64,000 bases of DNA from Pedobacter sp. Leaf176 (GCF_001424305.1 NZ_LMPD01000001.1:310001-374000); one strand, 5' to 3'. Shown: positions 27,302-36,245, counted from the stretch's first letter. The notes: a model not told the origin generated them from the letters alone. Made by a program: numbers and translations.

Positions 27302-27375
27302 GGAGTGGTAGTTCAGCTGGTTAGAATGCCTGCCTGTCACGCAGGAGGTCGCGGGTTCGAGTCCCGTCCATTCCG
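27302..27375 (+). tRNA. tRNA-Asp (anticodon GTC)
   Basis: A 74-nt cloverleaf. Acceptor GGAGTGG pairs with CCATTCC (one G-T pair) and the discriminator is G. The D-arm holds AGCTGGTTAGA. The anticodon stem CCTGC/GCAGG encloses the loop CTGTCAC with GTC. The T-arm contains GGGTTCGAGTCCC. The CCA end is not encoded. A consensus promoter precedes it and a terminator follows. Confidence 0.97.
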
Positions 27376-27398
27376 CGAAAATAGTTTTAAAATAAACT

Positions 27399-27430
27399 AA
27401 AAGCCTGTAAATTAAATTTACAGGCTTTTT
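27399..27430 (+). terminator. Rho-independent terminator after tRNA-Asp
   Basis: A near-perfect hairpin with 13-bp arms (27401-27413 and 27415-27427), followed by T residues. Confidence 0.85.
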
Positions 27431-27434
27431 CGTT

Positions 27435-28014
27435 TTCTGAAAACATCAAATTATTAATTTTTGGATTAAGGGGAAAAGTTGAGGGGATATTGTTGGGTTA
27501 ACGCACAGAATGTCTACTGGAAATCATATCAAGCCCAATAGTTTTAGGATTCCCACGTGTAAGAGAGAAGATACCAGCATTTTAAATGCTTATTTAGATA
27601 AGCTGGGAGTCAAAGGCAATGGCTCTGCATCAGGTCCTGACTACGGAAGAAGAAACCGTAACTGCAGAACAGTAATAGACCGCTTCATAGGTAAAGCCTG
27701 ATGTCAAGAACCCTGATAACTTTCATTGTAGATTAAAAGCGGTAAATAATCTTTTTCAATGCGTCAACTGCCCTTACTGAGCCAATTTTCGATAGGATTA
27801 TATCCGTCTTGCTTTCTAGGCTTTATGCCGATGTATTCTGTGCATTAGTGCAATGAAATTTTCTCAAATTTGATGACAAAATTTCTTGGGTTGTAAGAGT
27901 AAACTATGCAAGGTTTTAATAATTTAAGCCTCAATTTGGATGCTTGGCTCAACTGCAATTATCGACGAAGATATAACCTGATTAAAAAGTTTTCCGAATA
28001 AACAATAAATCGTA
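27435..28014 (+). other. 580-bp gap after tRNA-Asp with no recognised gene
   Basis: It contains one short frame (27510-27701, 63 codons, Lys/Arg/Asn-rich, unrecognised) that lacks a promoter box, and otherwise no domain, repeat or hairpin that I can identify. I looked for a copy of the tRNA 3' end that would mark an integration site and saw none. It may be decayed DNA at the edge of the accessory region that follows. Confidence 0.4.
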
Positions 28015-28815
28015 ATGAAAAGCAGTAATTCAAAAAGGATCAAAACCATGATTAGACTTTTTAAACCTATTTTAGTGGCTCTGGTAATCATCATTATGAT
28101 GAATTGCAGAAATGTTAATCACTTGATACCATTAGTTGATCCCACAACAATACTTGCGAACAGCGATCAAACAACGAACTATATTGCAGAATATGTAAAC
28201 TTCGAGGCCACATTCCAGCCACTGGACACCGAGGGAAGGGAATTTAGTCGTAAAGCGTTTTTAGAGCAAATCCGAACCGGTAACTACCTGCCCGTAAAAA
28301 TAAAATCTGTTAATAGCATCTATCAGCTCTATAAAATCAATATGCTTATAGAAGACGCTCCGAAATATTATTTAATCGATCAGGCTCGCCAGGGACTTTT
28401 TCAACTTTCATTAATTGGTAAGGAAGCGCCTAAATTTGATTTTGTAGACCTCAATGGAAATGCGTATAAACAAAAGGACATGGAAGGTAAAATTTTAGTG
28501 ATGAAATTCTGGTTCATTGGATGCGTCGCATGCATAGAGGAAATGCCAGCCGTTAACAAGATTGTCGATGAGTTTCATAACCGAAAAGACATTGTTTTCG
28601 TGAGTCTTGCATCAGACAATGCTGCAAAATTGAGAAAATTCCTTAAAAATGTGACTTTTAAATATCAGACAGTTGCAAACGCAGATCCATATATGATAGA
28701 TTCAATCGGTACCACCGTATTTCCATCCCATTTAATTATCGGCAAAGACGGGAAAATACGCAAGTTTACCACTCAGTATGCCGAAGTCGAAAAGGAATTG
28801 AAAAGTCTTCAGTAA
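28015..28815 (+). CDS. TlpA/ResA-like thioredoxin-fold lipoprotein
   Basis: 266 residues. The N-terminal hydrophobic segment ends in a possible lipobox (IMMNC, Cys near residue 29). A poorly conserved region of about 100 residues is followed by an AhpC-TSA/Redoxin domain with GKEAPKFDFVDLNGN, KFWFIGCVACIEEMP (CxxC redox pair) and FPSHLIIGKDGKI (cis-Pro loop). It would act as a periplasm-facing disulfide reductase or redox sensor. A second ATG at 28048 is an equally plausible start, since it sits closer to the hydrophobic segment. It is monocistronic and convergent with the DUF1264 gene. Confidence 0.8.
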   Translation: MKSSNSKRIKTMIRLFKPILVALVIIIMMNCRNVNHLIPLVDPTTILANSDQTTNYIAEYVNFEATFQPLDTEGREFSRKAFLEQIRTGNYLPVKIKSVNSIYQLYKINMLIEDAPKYYLIDQARQGLFQLSLIGKEAPKFDFVDLNGNAYKQKDMEGKILVMKFWFIGCVACIEEMPAVNKIVDEFHNRKDIVFVSLASDNAAKLRKFLKNVTFKYQTVANADPYMIDSIGTTVFPSHLIIGKDGKIRKFTTQYAEVEKELKSLQ

Positions 28816-28910
28816 CAAGCAGTACAAAACACAGCCACTTAAATATCGTATAACGCAAGGAAGTTTTAAAGTTGCTAATTTTTAGCTTGTCATTTATGTT
28901 GCCGATGATG

Positions 28911-29690
28911 TTATTTATTTGCCGGGCCTTGATGTTTGTGCACGGCGCTGTCTACCTTATTGGTTATGATAAACTGCCTAACATGGCCTTTCTCCCAGGC
29001 GTTGGCCATTGGGTCTACCTTCGATATTGGAATATTTTCGCGGTCTTTTTTCTTTTCTGCAGTGGAAATATTAAATCTTTTATCTCGTTTTGTAACAAGC
29101 TGCGAATGTATTTGCCCTTCTTTGGTAAAGCCCATCATGATCATAGGAGAACCGGTTGGTAAGTTTCGTGTTTGGTCAGTGTGCCACGTATGGATGGTTT
29201 TTCCATATGTAGAAACAAGCTTTTCCATCAGTTCATGTTCTGCCATTTTTGGAATCCCCGGAGCAATCAAGGTGCCGGATTTCACTTCGTAGTGATGGGA
29301 ATGCCATAGTTTTTTCTCTTCTTCAGAAAGGGTTTTAAAGATTTTTTCGGTTACTATATATTCGATTCCCATAATTTTAGCATTCTTATCATTGCCATCA
29401 AAAATGATGGCTTGGTAAAAATCCTCGTTCAATTGCTGAACATAATGATGGGCTTCCATTTGCGCATTGAGATTTCCATTGTAGAAATGAAACCCGTCTA
29501 AATACACATCAAATAATTTTAATGGGCTCTTATCCTGGATAACATCTGCGCCGATTTCGAGCACCTTATCCTTGCCGCTTTTGTCGCCTCCAGGCGGCTC
29601 AACATTTGACGATGTGTTTTTGCCTCCACAAGATACCATTGTGAAAAATAAAATCAAGATAGCCGGCGATAAGGTTATTGACTTTTTCAT
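28911..29690 (-). CDS. DUF1264 (OBAP-like) lipoprotein
   Basis: 259 residues: a lipoprotein signal (LILFFTMVSC, Cys near 21), a Gly/Ser/Lys linker and one large domain. The domain has LKLFDVYLDGFHFYNG, AQMEAHHYVQQLNEDFYQ, IEYIVTEKIFKTLSEEEKKL, WHSHHYEVKSG and KTIHTWHTDQ. These are the hallmarks of DUF1264, the family of plant oil-body-associated proteins (OBAP1), which also occurs in bacteria and fungi. The many conserved His residues (HHY, HSHHYE, HTWHTD) suggest metal binding, which is inference. It follows DUF1543 on the same strand after 140 bp. Confidence 0.8.
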   Translation of the reverse strand: MKKSITLSPAILILFFTMVSCGGKNTSSNVEPPGGDKSGKDKVLEIGADVIQDKSPLKLFDVYLDGFHFYNGNLNAQMEAHHYVQQLNEDFYQAIIFDGNDKNAKIMGIEYIVTEKIFKTLSEEEKKLWHSHHYEVKSGTLIAPGIPKMAEHELMEKLVSTYGKTIHTWHTDQTRNLPTGSPMIMMGFTKEGQIHSQLVTKRDKRFNISTAEKKKDRENIPISKVDPMANAWEKGHVRQFIITNKVDSAVHKHQGPANK

Positions 29691-29830
29691 ACCTCATTTT
29701 TATACAAAACAAGGGCTAGCGGGAGTTTGTTTCCAGTATTCAAAAGTCGAGCATTGGTCACTGGAATTTTACTTCTGTTTTTTAAATTCCGGATGTATTG
29801 CCGAATAGATTCAAGCAATATCAGTTGATG

Positions 29831-30409
29831 CTACAACTTGTCTAACTTAAAATAGCCCAAGTGTATTTCGTCTTCGGGTAAATCTGGAGCCGGTTCAATT
29901 AAGATATGGTATTTTTCTTTTTCCTGCGGTTCCAGGATGTCTTCAATTCTATAAATGTCATCTACATCGATCCCATATTTTTCGTCAACATGTGAATTCG
30001 CGCCTTTAATAGAATTTGTTTTGAAGAAAACGGTTTTTTTGGCGTCACTTACAGCACTTGCACGATTGTCATGGACGCTCAAAACAATATAATGCTGTTC
30101 TTCGAGTTTACCCGATTGATAGCCACCCAAGTTAATGAAAAACAATTTTCTATCTGAAATGACTGTATTTTCTGATCTCTCAACAACTTTTACCTGATAG
30201 CCATCTACGTAGTTTACTTCACGCCAACCATCTACATGAATGCTATTGCCGGCTTCAGGCCAAAAGGCCTTAATTTGAGGAACTAATTCTTTCAAAGAGT
30301 TTGCGATGCCGAAGAAATAGTCATGCTGTTCTACATTTCTTTTTGGCGCTTTAGAACCTAATAAAAGCATGAAAAGTTTAGGTAGGGGTGTTATTGCTTC
30401 AACAGACAT
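29831..30409 (-). CDS. DUF1543-domain protein
   Basis: 192 residues, cytoplasmic. It has the two-part DUF1543 pattern: KLFMLLLGSKAPKRNVEQHDYFFG and LVPQIKAFWPEAG in the first half, and LFFINLGGYQSGKLEEQHYIVL with a VDDIYRIED segment in the second. The function of the family is unknown to me. It starts 21 bp after the stop of the FAD/NAD-binding protein gene, so the two are very likely co-transcribed. Confidence 0.8.
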   Translation of the reverse strand: MSVEAITPLPKLFMLLLGSKAPKRNVEQHDYFFGIANSLKELVPQIKAFWPEAGNSIHVDGWREVNYVDGYQVKVVERSENTVISDRKLFFINLGGYQSGKLEEQHYIVLSVHDNRASAVSDAKKTVFFKTNSIKGANSHVDEKYGIDVDDIYRIEDILEPQEKEKYHILIEPAPDLPEDEIHLGYFKLDKL

Positions 30410-30430
30410 TTTTTAAAATTTGTTACAGGT

Positions 30431-32149
30431 TCAAGATAAATCAGTATTTAAAAGCGCATTTGATATTCTTTCCGACGCCGCTTCGCAAAAATCCAGGCCT
30501 GAATAATCAGGATTATAACCGCCAATATAGGGTACCGCCATCATGTAAATGCGTTCGTTTAATGCATTGAATTTGTCCAGGACTTGGAAGTGGTCGTTAA
30601 TCGCAATGCCGGGAACATTAAGATAGTAATTTTTGTCGTCCAAACGCTCAACTTTATCATTAACATCAACTTCTTTCGATCCGGCTTCATTATTTTTAAA
30701 TTGTATTCTGGCAGGGCTTACTGTTTTCTGTTCAACCAAACTTTGATATGGTAAATCTTTAAAAGATAAGTGAGGCTGACCTACGCAATCGATAAAAGTT
30801 TCATAATAAGTTGCCTGCTCAACACCATTTTCATCGGTAAATCGATATATAGCCCCTCCCTTTTGTTGAGGTTCTTCTTCACCATCGCTGCCAACAGCAA
30901 TAATTTCTAACACACCTGCTTCATGTAACGCCATCATTTCTTCTACAGAACTCTGCGGAACAAAGGCAATAACTATAGAAATTAACGGCATTAAGGTTTT
31001 TTGGAGCCTCAACATATCTTCTGCAGAAAAATATTTAGCAGGGTAGTTCATTGCAAAACTTAATACTGCCAAAAGCTCTTTCCAATAAATTGATTCTTCT
31101 TTTTCTATGGATTCTTCGGCTTCAATATATTCAGCTTCAAAAAGTTTAAATGGTTCAGAATGTGCCCTTTTATTCATTACAACGGTAACAAAGTCTTCCA
31201 TGGAAAGGTCTTTTATAACCGAATAAAATTCAGGCCTTTTATCTTTAAATAACTGCTTGAAGTTTTTATCGAAAACATAGTCGAGTGATAGAAAACCGTC
31301 ATTTTCTGCTTTATTCTGTGTCACTTCTTCTTTACTTAGAATCGAATCTTTCAAAAGATGCGGATCTTCCAAATGGAACCTTATAGCAGGTAACATGCCA
31401 TTTCTGGAATGCATGACAATCTTAAAAAGCTCAGAGTCAGCGGCCAATTCAAAAATTAATTTTTCATTTTGATCCAGTTTAAACTCGCCATTGTGTCTGG
31501 CCAGGGTCCTGATGCCGTCTATAGCAGTTAAAGAGGATCCTTTTACGGCCACGGGGTGATTAACTTTAAAGCGTAATTTTGATGGAGGATATGGTGAGTC
31601 GAAATAGCCCGGAATTTTTCCCTCAAACTTCTTAGGCCAGCGGTGGCCAGTGCAGATAATAGCGTTATCGTATTCAAATTCAGATTTGTCGCTGAGTTTT
31701 ATCTTCACCGTATTTTTATCGGGGTAATCAATTATATCTATAACTTCTTTTCCAAGAAAAATTTCAACTGACAGGCCAATGGCATCAGCCTGACTTTTTA
31801 ATTTATCGAACTGAGCAGCTAAATATTTGCCGAAAAGCAGGCGCGGCATAACTTTATAGTCGTTAAACTTATCAGGATCAATCCTGAAAGGCGTTAGTAT
31901 ATCTTCTGGAAGTGTTTTAATCCATTCCTCTACCGATGTAACGAGCTCAGGAATTTCATTGCCGGATACATTAGTGATGTGCTCGGCGTTTGCCCCGGCT
32001 TTACTGTAAGGCATACCGGCGCCCAACTCATCGCTTTTTTCGTAAATGTCTACACTAAAATCGGTTCTTCCAGATTCTACTAAGCGTTTAAACATAAAAA
32101 GGCCGCTTGGACCGCCGCCAAGAATAGCGATATTTTTAAGGTTCTTCAA
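30431..32149 (-). CDS. FAD/NAD(P)-binding protein (FAD-NAD(P)-binding family)
   Basis: 572 residues. The N-terminal dinucleotide motif IAILGGGPSGLFMFKRL is followed by the ITNVSGNEIPELVTSVEEW segment typical of this family of large FAD/NAD proteins. A second site has NAIICTGHRWPK (conserved CTGH). The C-terminal part carries TFIDCVGQPHLSF and a final PYIGGYNPDYSGLDFCEAA. Homologues are described as HI0933-like or hydroxyacylglutathione hydrolase-associated; the substrate is unknown. It leads an operon with DUF1543 and perhaps DUF1264, and is divergent from GH97. Confidence 0.82.
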   Translation of the reverse strand: MKNLKNIAILGGGPSGLFMFKRLVESGRTDFSVDIYEKSDELGAGMPYSKAGANAEHITNVSGNEIPELVTSVEEWIKTLPEDILTPFRIDPDKFNDYKVMPRLLFGKYLAAQFDKLKSQADAIGLSVEIFLGKEVIDIIDYPDKNTVKIKLSDKSEFEYDNAIICTGHRWPKKFEGKIPGYFDSPYPPSKLRFKVNHPVAVKGSSLTAIDGIRTLARHNGEFKLDQNEKLIFELAADSELFKIVMHSRNGMLPAIRFHLEDPHLLKDSILSKEEVTQNKAENDGFLSLDYVFDKNFKQLFKDKRPEFYSVIKDLSMEDFVTVVMNKRAHSEPFKLFEAEYIEAEESIEKEESIYWKELLAVLSFAMNYPAKYFSAEDMLRLQKTLMPLISIVIAFVPQSSVEEMMALHEAGVLEIIAVGSDGEEEPQQKGGAIYRFTDENGVEQATYYETFIDCVGQPHLSFKDLPYQSLVEQKTVSPARIQFKNNEAGSKEVDVNDKVERLDDKNYYLNVPGIAINDHFQVLDKFNALNERIYMMAVPYIGGYNPDYSGLDFCEAASERISNALLNTDLS

Positions 32150-32296
32150 TTATTTGTCTTATTTGTTAATGCAGTTTTGAAATAACCGTTTCAACGAAAT
32201 AAAGTTTTGTGATTATGAATTATATAATTTTTTTTCCGAATGAATGGTTTGTCGAACTAAAACGTTTTATAAGTATTTAAAGCTTGATATTAATTA

Positions 32297-32304
32297 TATA
32301 TTTG
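32297..32304 (+). promoter_or_regulatory. Possible -7 box (TATATTTG) of the GH97 gene
   Basis: TATATTTG matches TAnnTTTG and lies 56 nt before the ATG at 32361. The -33 region offers only TTTA at 32275-32278, 18 nt away, so support is partial. Confidence 0.4.
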
Positions 32305-32360
32305 TTAAGCTAACTAGCCGTATAATCCTTGTCTATAATTTAAAAGCTTAATTATAACTT

Positions 32361-34310
32361 ATGAAGTTCAAATTATCATTAATCATTTTAGCATTATTCG
32401 TTTCATCTAAGTTGTTTAGTGCGCCAATCGAACTTTATTCTCCGGATAAAAAGGTTAAGATTACGGTTAACCTGGGGAAGAAAATAACTTACTCTGTAAA
32501 CGTGAATGGAGATATCGTGCTCGCAAACTCGTTTTTAAGTTTAAAATTGACTACCAGCCAGCTGGGTGAAAGTCCTCAACTTTTAAAGAAATTGACTACG
32601 GCACATGCTGATCAATCAAAACCTGTAGTGCCTTTAAAAAACAGTAGCGTAGAAAATAAATATAACCTGCTTCGCCTCGATTTTAAGAAAGATTATAGTG
32701 TCGAATTTAGGGCTTACGATGACGGCATTGCTTATCGTTTTATCACGAATAAGAAGGATTCGGTAACTGTTGAAAATGAAGGATTACATTTAGAATTCTC
32801 AAAAGACGTAACAGCGGCTTACCTGGAAACCAAAAGCTTTATGACGTCTTATGAAATTCTTTACCAAAATAAAAATCTCCGGGAAGTTGACGCACAGAAA
32901 ACAAGTGTGCTCCCGATTCTTTTTAATGACAAGAAATACAAGATTCTATTTTCTGAGGCAGATTTGTACGATTATCCAGCCATGTTTGTTAAGGTAACGA
33001 ATGGAAAAGCAATTGAGGCCGTTTTTCCAAAAGTACCGGAAATTTATGCACCAAACGGCGACAGGAACCTTAAGATAGTTAAAGAGCACAACTACATTGC
33101 GAAAACTGTAGGAAAACGTTCCTATCCGTGGCGTTTCCTGGTTATTTCTGATAAAGACGAAGTTTTGCCAGAGAATCAGATGGTGTATAAACTATCGACA
33201 CCTAATCAGATTAAAGATTTTTCATGGATTAAGCCTGGGCAGGTAACCTGGGAATGGTGGCACAATGCATATGTTTACGGAGTAGATTTTAAATCAGGGT
33301 ACAATCAGGATACTTATAAATATTACATCGATTTCGCCTCTAGATTTAAAATACCATATATAATAATGGATGAAGGTTGGGCAAAGACCACTTTAAATCC
33401 CTACGAGCCAAACCCCACAATTAATCTACAGGAACTCATTGCGTATGGCAAGCAGAAGAATGTGAAAATAATTTTATGGTTTACCTGGCTCGCAGTTGAG
33501 CAGAACCCTGACGTATTTAAAAAATTGGAGGAATGGGGCATTGCCGGCGTCAAGGTGGATTTTATGGATAGGAGCGACCAATGGATGGTAAATTATTATA
33601 CCAAAGTTGCAAAGGAAGCTGCCAAACACCACATACTGGTTGATTTTCATGGTGCTTTCAAACCTGCTGGTTTAGAAGTTGCTTATCCAAATGTACTTTC
33701 CTACGAGGGGGTAATCGGCATGGAGCAAAATATAGGTGGGGGTTTAGCAACTCCGAAAAACAACTTGTACCTTCCTTTTTTAAGAAATGCGGTTGGTCCA
33801 ATGGACTATACACCTGGCGCGATGCGTTCGGGGCATCCGAAAGATTATCGGGCTAACTGGATAAACGTGATGAGTATTGGAACACGGGCACATCAAATCG
33901 CAATGTATATTGTATTCGAAAGCGGTTTTCAAATGCTGGCCGATAATCCTTTTAACTACCTTCGTGAACCGGAAACAACTTCATTTATAACAAGTATTCC
34001 AGTAACCTGGGATGAAACTAAAATACTTAAAGCCGAAGTCGGAGAATATATTGTAACTGCAAAAAGAAAAGGTCGCGATTGGTATTTAGGTGCGATGACA
34101 AATAGTACTGAACGTAACATAGTTATTGACACAGATTTTCTGCCAAAGGACAAAAACTATCAATTAACGCTGATTAAAGATGGGATAAATGCAGATTTCC
34201 AGGCGATGGATTTTAAAAGGCTGGTCATCAGGATTAAGGCGGGCGATAAAATAAATATAGATATGGTTAAAGATGGTGGGTTTGCAGCCCATTTAACACC
34301 TCTGAACTAA
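32361..34310 (+). CDS. GH97 glycoside hydrolase, retaining (alpha-galactosidase-like) type
   Basis: 649 residues: a signal peptide (LSLIILALFVSSKLFS), an N-terminal beta-supersandwich, a catalytic barrel at about 290-560 and a C-terminal beta domain. The barrel holds WEWWHNAYVYGVDFKSGYNQ and YIIMDEGW. VKVDFMDR places D400 at the nucleophile position of retaining GH97 enzymes, and GMEQN gives E455 as the likely acid/base. That 55-residue spacing is the one I recall for D415/E470 in BT1871. Inverting SusB-type alpha-glucosidases lack this Asp. The predicted substrate is therefore alpha-galactosides. It is divergent from the FAD/NAD protein. Confidence 0.9.
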   Translation: MKFKLSLIILALFVSSKLFSAPIELYSPDKKVKITVNLGKKITYSVNVNGDIVLANSFLSLKLTTSQLGESPQLLKKLTTAHADQSKPVVPLKNSSVENKYNLLRLDFKKDYSVEFRAYDDGIAYRFITNKKDSVTVENEGLHLEFSKDVTAAYLETKSFMTSYEILYQNKNLREVDAQKTSVLPILFNDKKYKILFSEADLYDYPAMFVKVTNGKAIEAVFPKVPEIYAPNGDRNLKIVKEHNYIAKTVGKRSYPWRFLVISDKDEVLPENQMVYKLSTPNQIKDFSWIKPGQVTWEWWHNAYVYGVDFKSGYNQDTYKYYIDFASRFKIPYIIMDEGWAKTTLNPYEPNPTINLQELIAYGKQKNVKIILWFTWLAVEQNPDVFKKLEEWGIAGVKVDFMDRSDQWMVNYYTKVAKEAAKHHILVDFHGAFKPAGLEVAYPNVLSYEGVIGMEQNIGGGLATPKNNLYLPFLRNAVGPMDYTPGAMRSGHPKDYRANWINVMSIGTRAHQIAMYIVFESGFQMLADNPFNYLREPETTSFITSIPVTWDETKILKAEVGEYIVTAKRKGRDWYLGAMTNSTERNIVIDTDFLPKDKNYQLTLIKDGINADFQAMDFKRLVIRIKAGDKINIDMVKDGGFAAHLTPLN

Positions 34311-34377
34311 GTTTTATGAGCGGCTTAATCAAGCCGGCAAATTTTTATTAACTTTAATAAATACTTATTACAATTTT

Positions 34378-35037
34378 ATGCGTAACTCAATTGTCGTGTT
34401 ATTGGTATTTATCACTATAAATGTCAAAGCTCAATCTCCGAAAGATTATAAGTTCGGGCACTATTATAATAAAAAAGGCGAAAAAATTTCGGGGTTCCTG
34501 TATTGTCCGTCCAATTTCAACTCGTTGGTGTATAAACAGGACAGTGAAACGCCACATCAAACAATCAGCCTCGACGATGTGCAGTCCATCGTGCTTGCAG
34601 CAAGTAATGATAGTTTGATAGTAAAAACTCAGGATAATAAACCTGGGAAAAAATACCTTGCTAAACAGGTTGCCTCAACTCCGGAACGGAATTTTTTCTG
34701 CAGGTATAGCATTTATACCACTGCGGGTTCAAAAAGCATGAGCATGAGCGCATTTCCAACCATGGCTGCATCATCTGGTAGGGGAATCTACACCAATACA
34801 AATTCATTTTCTAGCGCCTCCGGAGTTACTGGAATAGATGAAACTTATTTTTATGAAGAAGGCAATACCACCTACGAATTAAATAAAAAGAATTACATTA
34901 CTATATTGAGTAAGGCTTTTGCAGATAACCCCGTATTGATTAAGCAACTTCAGTCTAAATATTTAGGTTTCAATGATCTGGGCTCGATTTTCAAGAAATA
35001 TAATGAGGATCAAAAATCTGGATTAAAAAAATCTTAA
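34378..35037 (+). CDS. Secreted hypothetical protein (219 aa)
   Basis: 219 residues with a signal peptide (IVVLLVFITINVKAQ) and no recognised domain. The mature part is beta-rich at first (GEKISGFLYCPSNFNSLVY), with a Ser/Met-rich middle (SKSMSMSAFPTMAASSG) and a Lys-rich helical end. It lies 67 bp after GH97 and may share its transcript. A terminator follows at 35136. I do not recognise the family. Confidence 0.6.
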   Translation: MRNSIVVLLVFITINVKAQSPKDYKFGHYYNKKGEKISGFLYCPSNFNSLVYKQDSETPHQTISLDDVQSIVLAASNDSLIVKTQDNKPGKKYLAKQVASTPERNFFCRYSIYTTAGSKSMSMSAFPTMAASSGRGIYTNTNSFSSASGVTGIDETYFYEEGNTTYELNKKNYITILSKAFADNPVLIKQLQSKYLGFNDLGSIFKKYNEDQKSGLKKS

Positions 35038-35135
35038 AAAAATAACTTTGTTTTTAGTATTTTATCCGATACCTCATCACTTGTTCAAAGTAATTAGGGC
35101 GATATTATATTGCATGTTCTAAATAAAGGGAAAAG

Positions 35136-35170
35136 AAAAGCGCCTTCGATTTTTAATCAAAGGCGCTTTT
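35136..35170. terminator. Bidirectional terminator with 11-bp stem
   Basis: AAAAGCGCCTT (35136-35146) pairs with its reverse complement at 35160-35170, with A and T flanks. It lies between the convergent genes ending at 35037 and 35192. Confidence 0.85.
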
Positions 35171-35191
35171 TCTATTAAGATTCAATTTTTA

Positions 35192-35533
35192 TTAAAATAA
35201 CTCCTGCTCATCTCTGTTTTCAGTTGGTATTTTTTTCAGGAAATCATCGAAAGATGGACCAGTGTTATCAGAGTAGATGCCATAAGCATCTAAAATGTAA
35301 CCAATTTCTCTGTCCTTATCCTCAGTTAAATAAAGCACAGAATTATCTGCTGGATCAGAGTCGCCTTCAAAACGGTATGTTTTAACAATTACCAAATCTT
35401 CCGGTTTATAAATTTTACCGTTTTGGCTTTGCATTTTGCCGTGGTCGGTCATTTTTAATTCATTATCCTTTCCCTTCAACCTCAATTTCTCTAAAATTTG
35501 ACTCAAAGTATTCATTGCTATCGGCCGTTCCAT
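35192..35533 (-). CDS. Small conserved-looking cytoplasmic protein of unknown function
   Basis: 113 residues from 35533, or 107 from the internal ATG at 35515, which gives MNTLSQILEKLRLKG and looks the more natural start. It is acidic and soluble, with an alternating beta/helix pattern (DLVIVKTYRFEGDSDP, SVLYLTEDKDREIGYILDAYG). I recall similar short proteins in Sphingobacteriaceae but no function. It is monocistronic, with a terminator after it. Confidence 0.6.
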   Translation of the reverse strand: MERPIAMNTLSQILEKLRLKGKDNELKMTDHGKMQSQNGKIYKPEDLVIVKTYRFEGDSDPADNSVLYLTEDKDREIGYILDAYGIYSDNTGPSFDDFLKKIPTENRDEQELF

Positions 35534-35675
35534 AATATATGATTTTTAGTATAAATTAAACAAGCTGTACCCTAAATGGTTTTCACATTTTTTATTCGGA
35601 GCAGCTTTTGAGAAATAAAGTCGCCTTTTATGTAAAATGGTTTTAGTTATCATCTTATGTTAAAACTTAAACATT

Positions 35676-36203
35676 ATGGCAAATCTAGAATCGTCTACCA
35701 ACAGCAATGCTGCAAAAGGCAGAACAAAAAGAACAGTTCCTAAAGTTGACCTAACTGCTATGGTCGACCTTATGTTCTTGCTCACCACTTTTTTTATGCT
35801 GACTACAACGCTATCTGAATTAAAAGCAGCGGATGTAACCAAGCCAATGCCAAGCGATGCCAGAGACCCTTATCCTGCATCAAGAACAATGACTGTTATG
35901 CTTGGAAAGCAGGGACAAGTTGCTTATTATATGGGTGAAACAGAAAAGGCAAAGATGAACACCTGTAAGCTTTCTGATATTGAAAATCAAATCGTGGAAA
36001 ATAAGCTTCAGGTCGCTAAACAGAATAATGATGATCCCAGCAAGTTTTTGATCGTAATAGTGAAACCGACAAAAACAGCTACATATAAGGATTTAATTGA
36101 TATGATTGATGAAATGAAAATTGCCGATGTTAAATCTTATGCCCTCGATGATGACAACATTTCAAAAAATGAAGAAACTTTCATGAAGTTAAAAGGCATA
36201 TAA
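35676..36203 (+). CDS. ExbD/TolR-family protein, orphan copy
   Basis: 175 residues. There is one transmembrane helix near residues 30-52 (LTAMVDLMFLLTTFFMLTTTL) with the family's membrane Asp in VDLMF, then a periplasmic domain. It is a clear paralogue of the ExbD at 42600: both share TMTVxLG, YYMGE/WYMGE, VKPT, DMIDE/DMMDE and a DDDNI near the end. Unlike that copy it has no ExbB or TonB next to it, and it stands alone between a hypothetical gene and metK. It probably works with the ExbB encoded at 41069. Confidence 0.88.
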   Translation: MANLESSTNSNAAKGRTKRTVPKVDLTAMVDLMFLLTTFFMLTTTLSELKAADVTKPMPSDARDPYPASRTMTVMLGKQGQVAYYMGETEKAKMNTCKLSDIENQIVENKLQVAKQNNDDPSKFLIVIVKPTKTATYKDLIDMIDEMKIADVKSYALDDDNISKNEETFMKLKGI

Positions 36204-36237
36204 CAGAAAACCCCGATTTTGTCGGGGTCTTCTGTTA
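36202..36237. terminator. Bidirectional terminator between exbD and metK
   Basis: An outer AACAGAA/TTCTGTT stem with an inner CCCCGA/TCGGGG stem around TTTTG. It is shared by the exbD gene and the convergent metK. Confidence 0.82.
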
Positions 36238-36245
36238 ACTTTATA

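Noticed and set aside
27510..27701. Open frame of 63 codons after tRNA-Asp
   Set aside because: No promoter box, no recognised motif, in an otherwise unannotatable gap; left as part of the gap description.
27302..28014. Integration site at tRNA-Asp
   Set aside because: No repeat of the tRNA 3' end and no integrase gene seen downstream.
28936..29292. Plus-strand frame of 118 codons overlapping the DUF1264 gene
   Set aside because: The minus-strand frame carries a lipoprotein signal and a known domain; this one has none.
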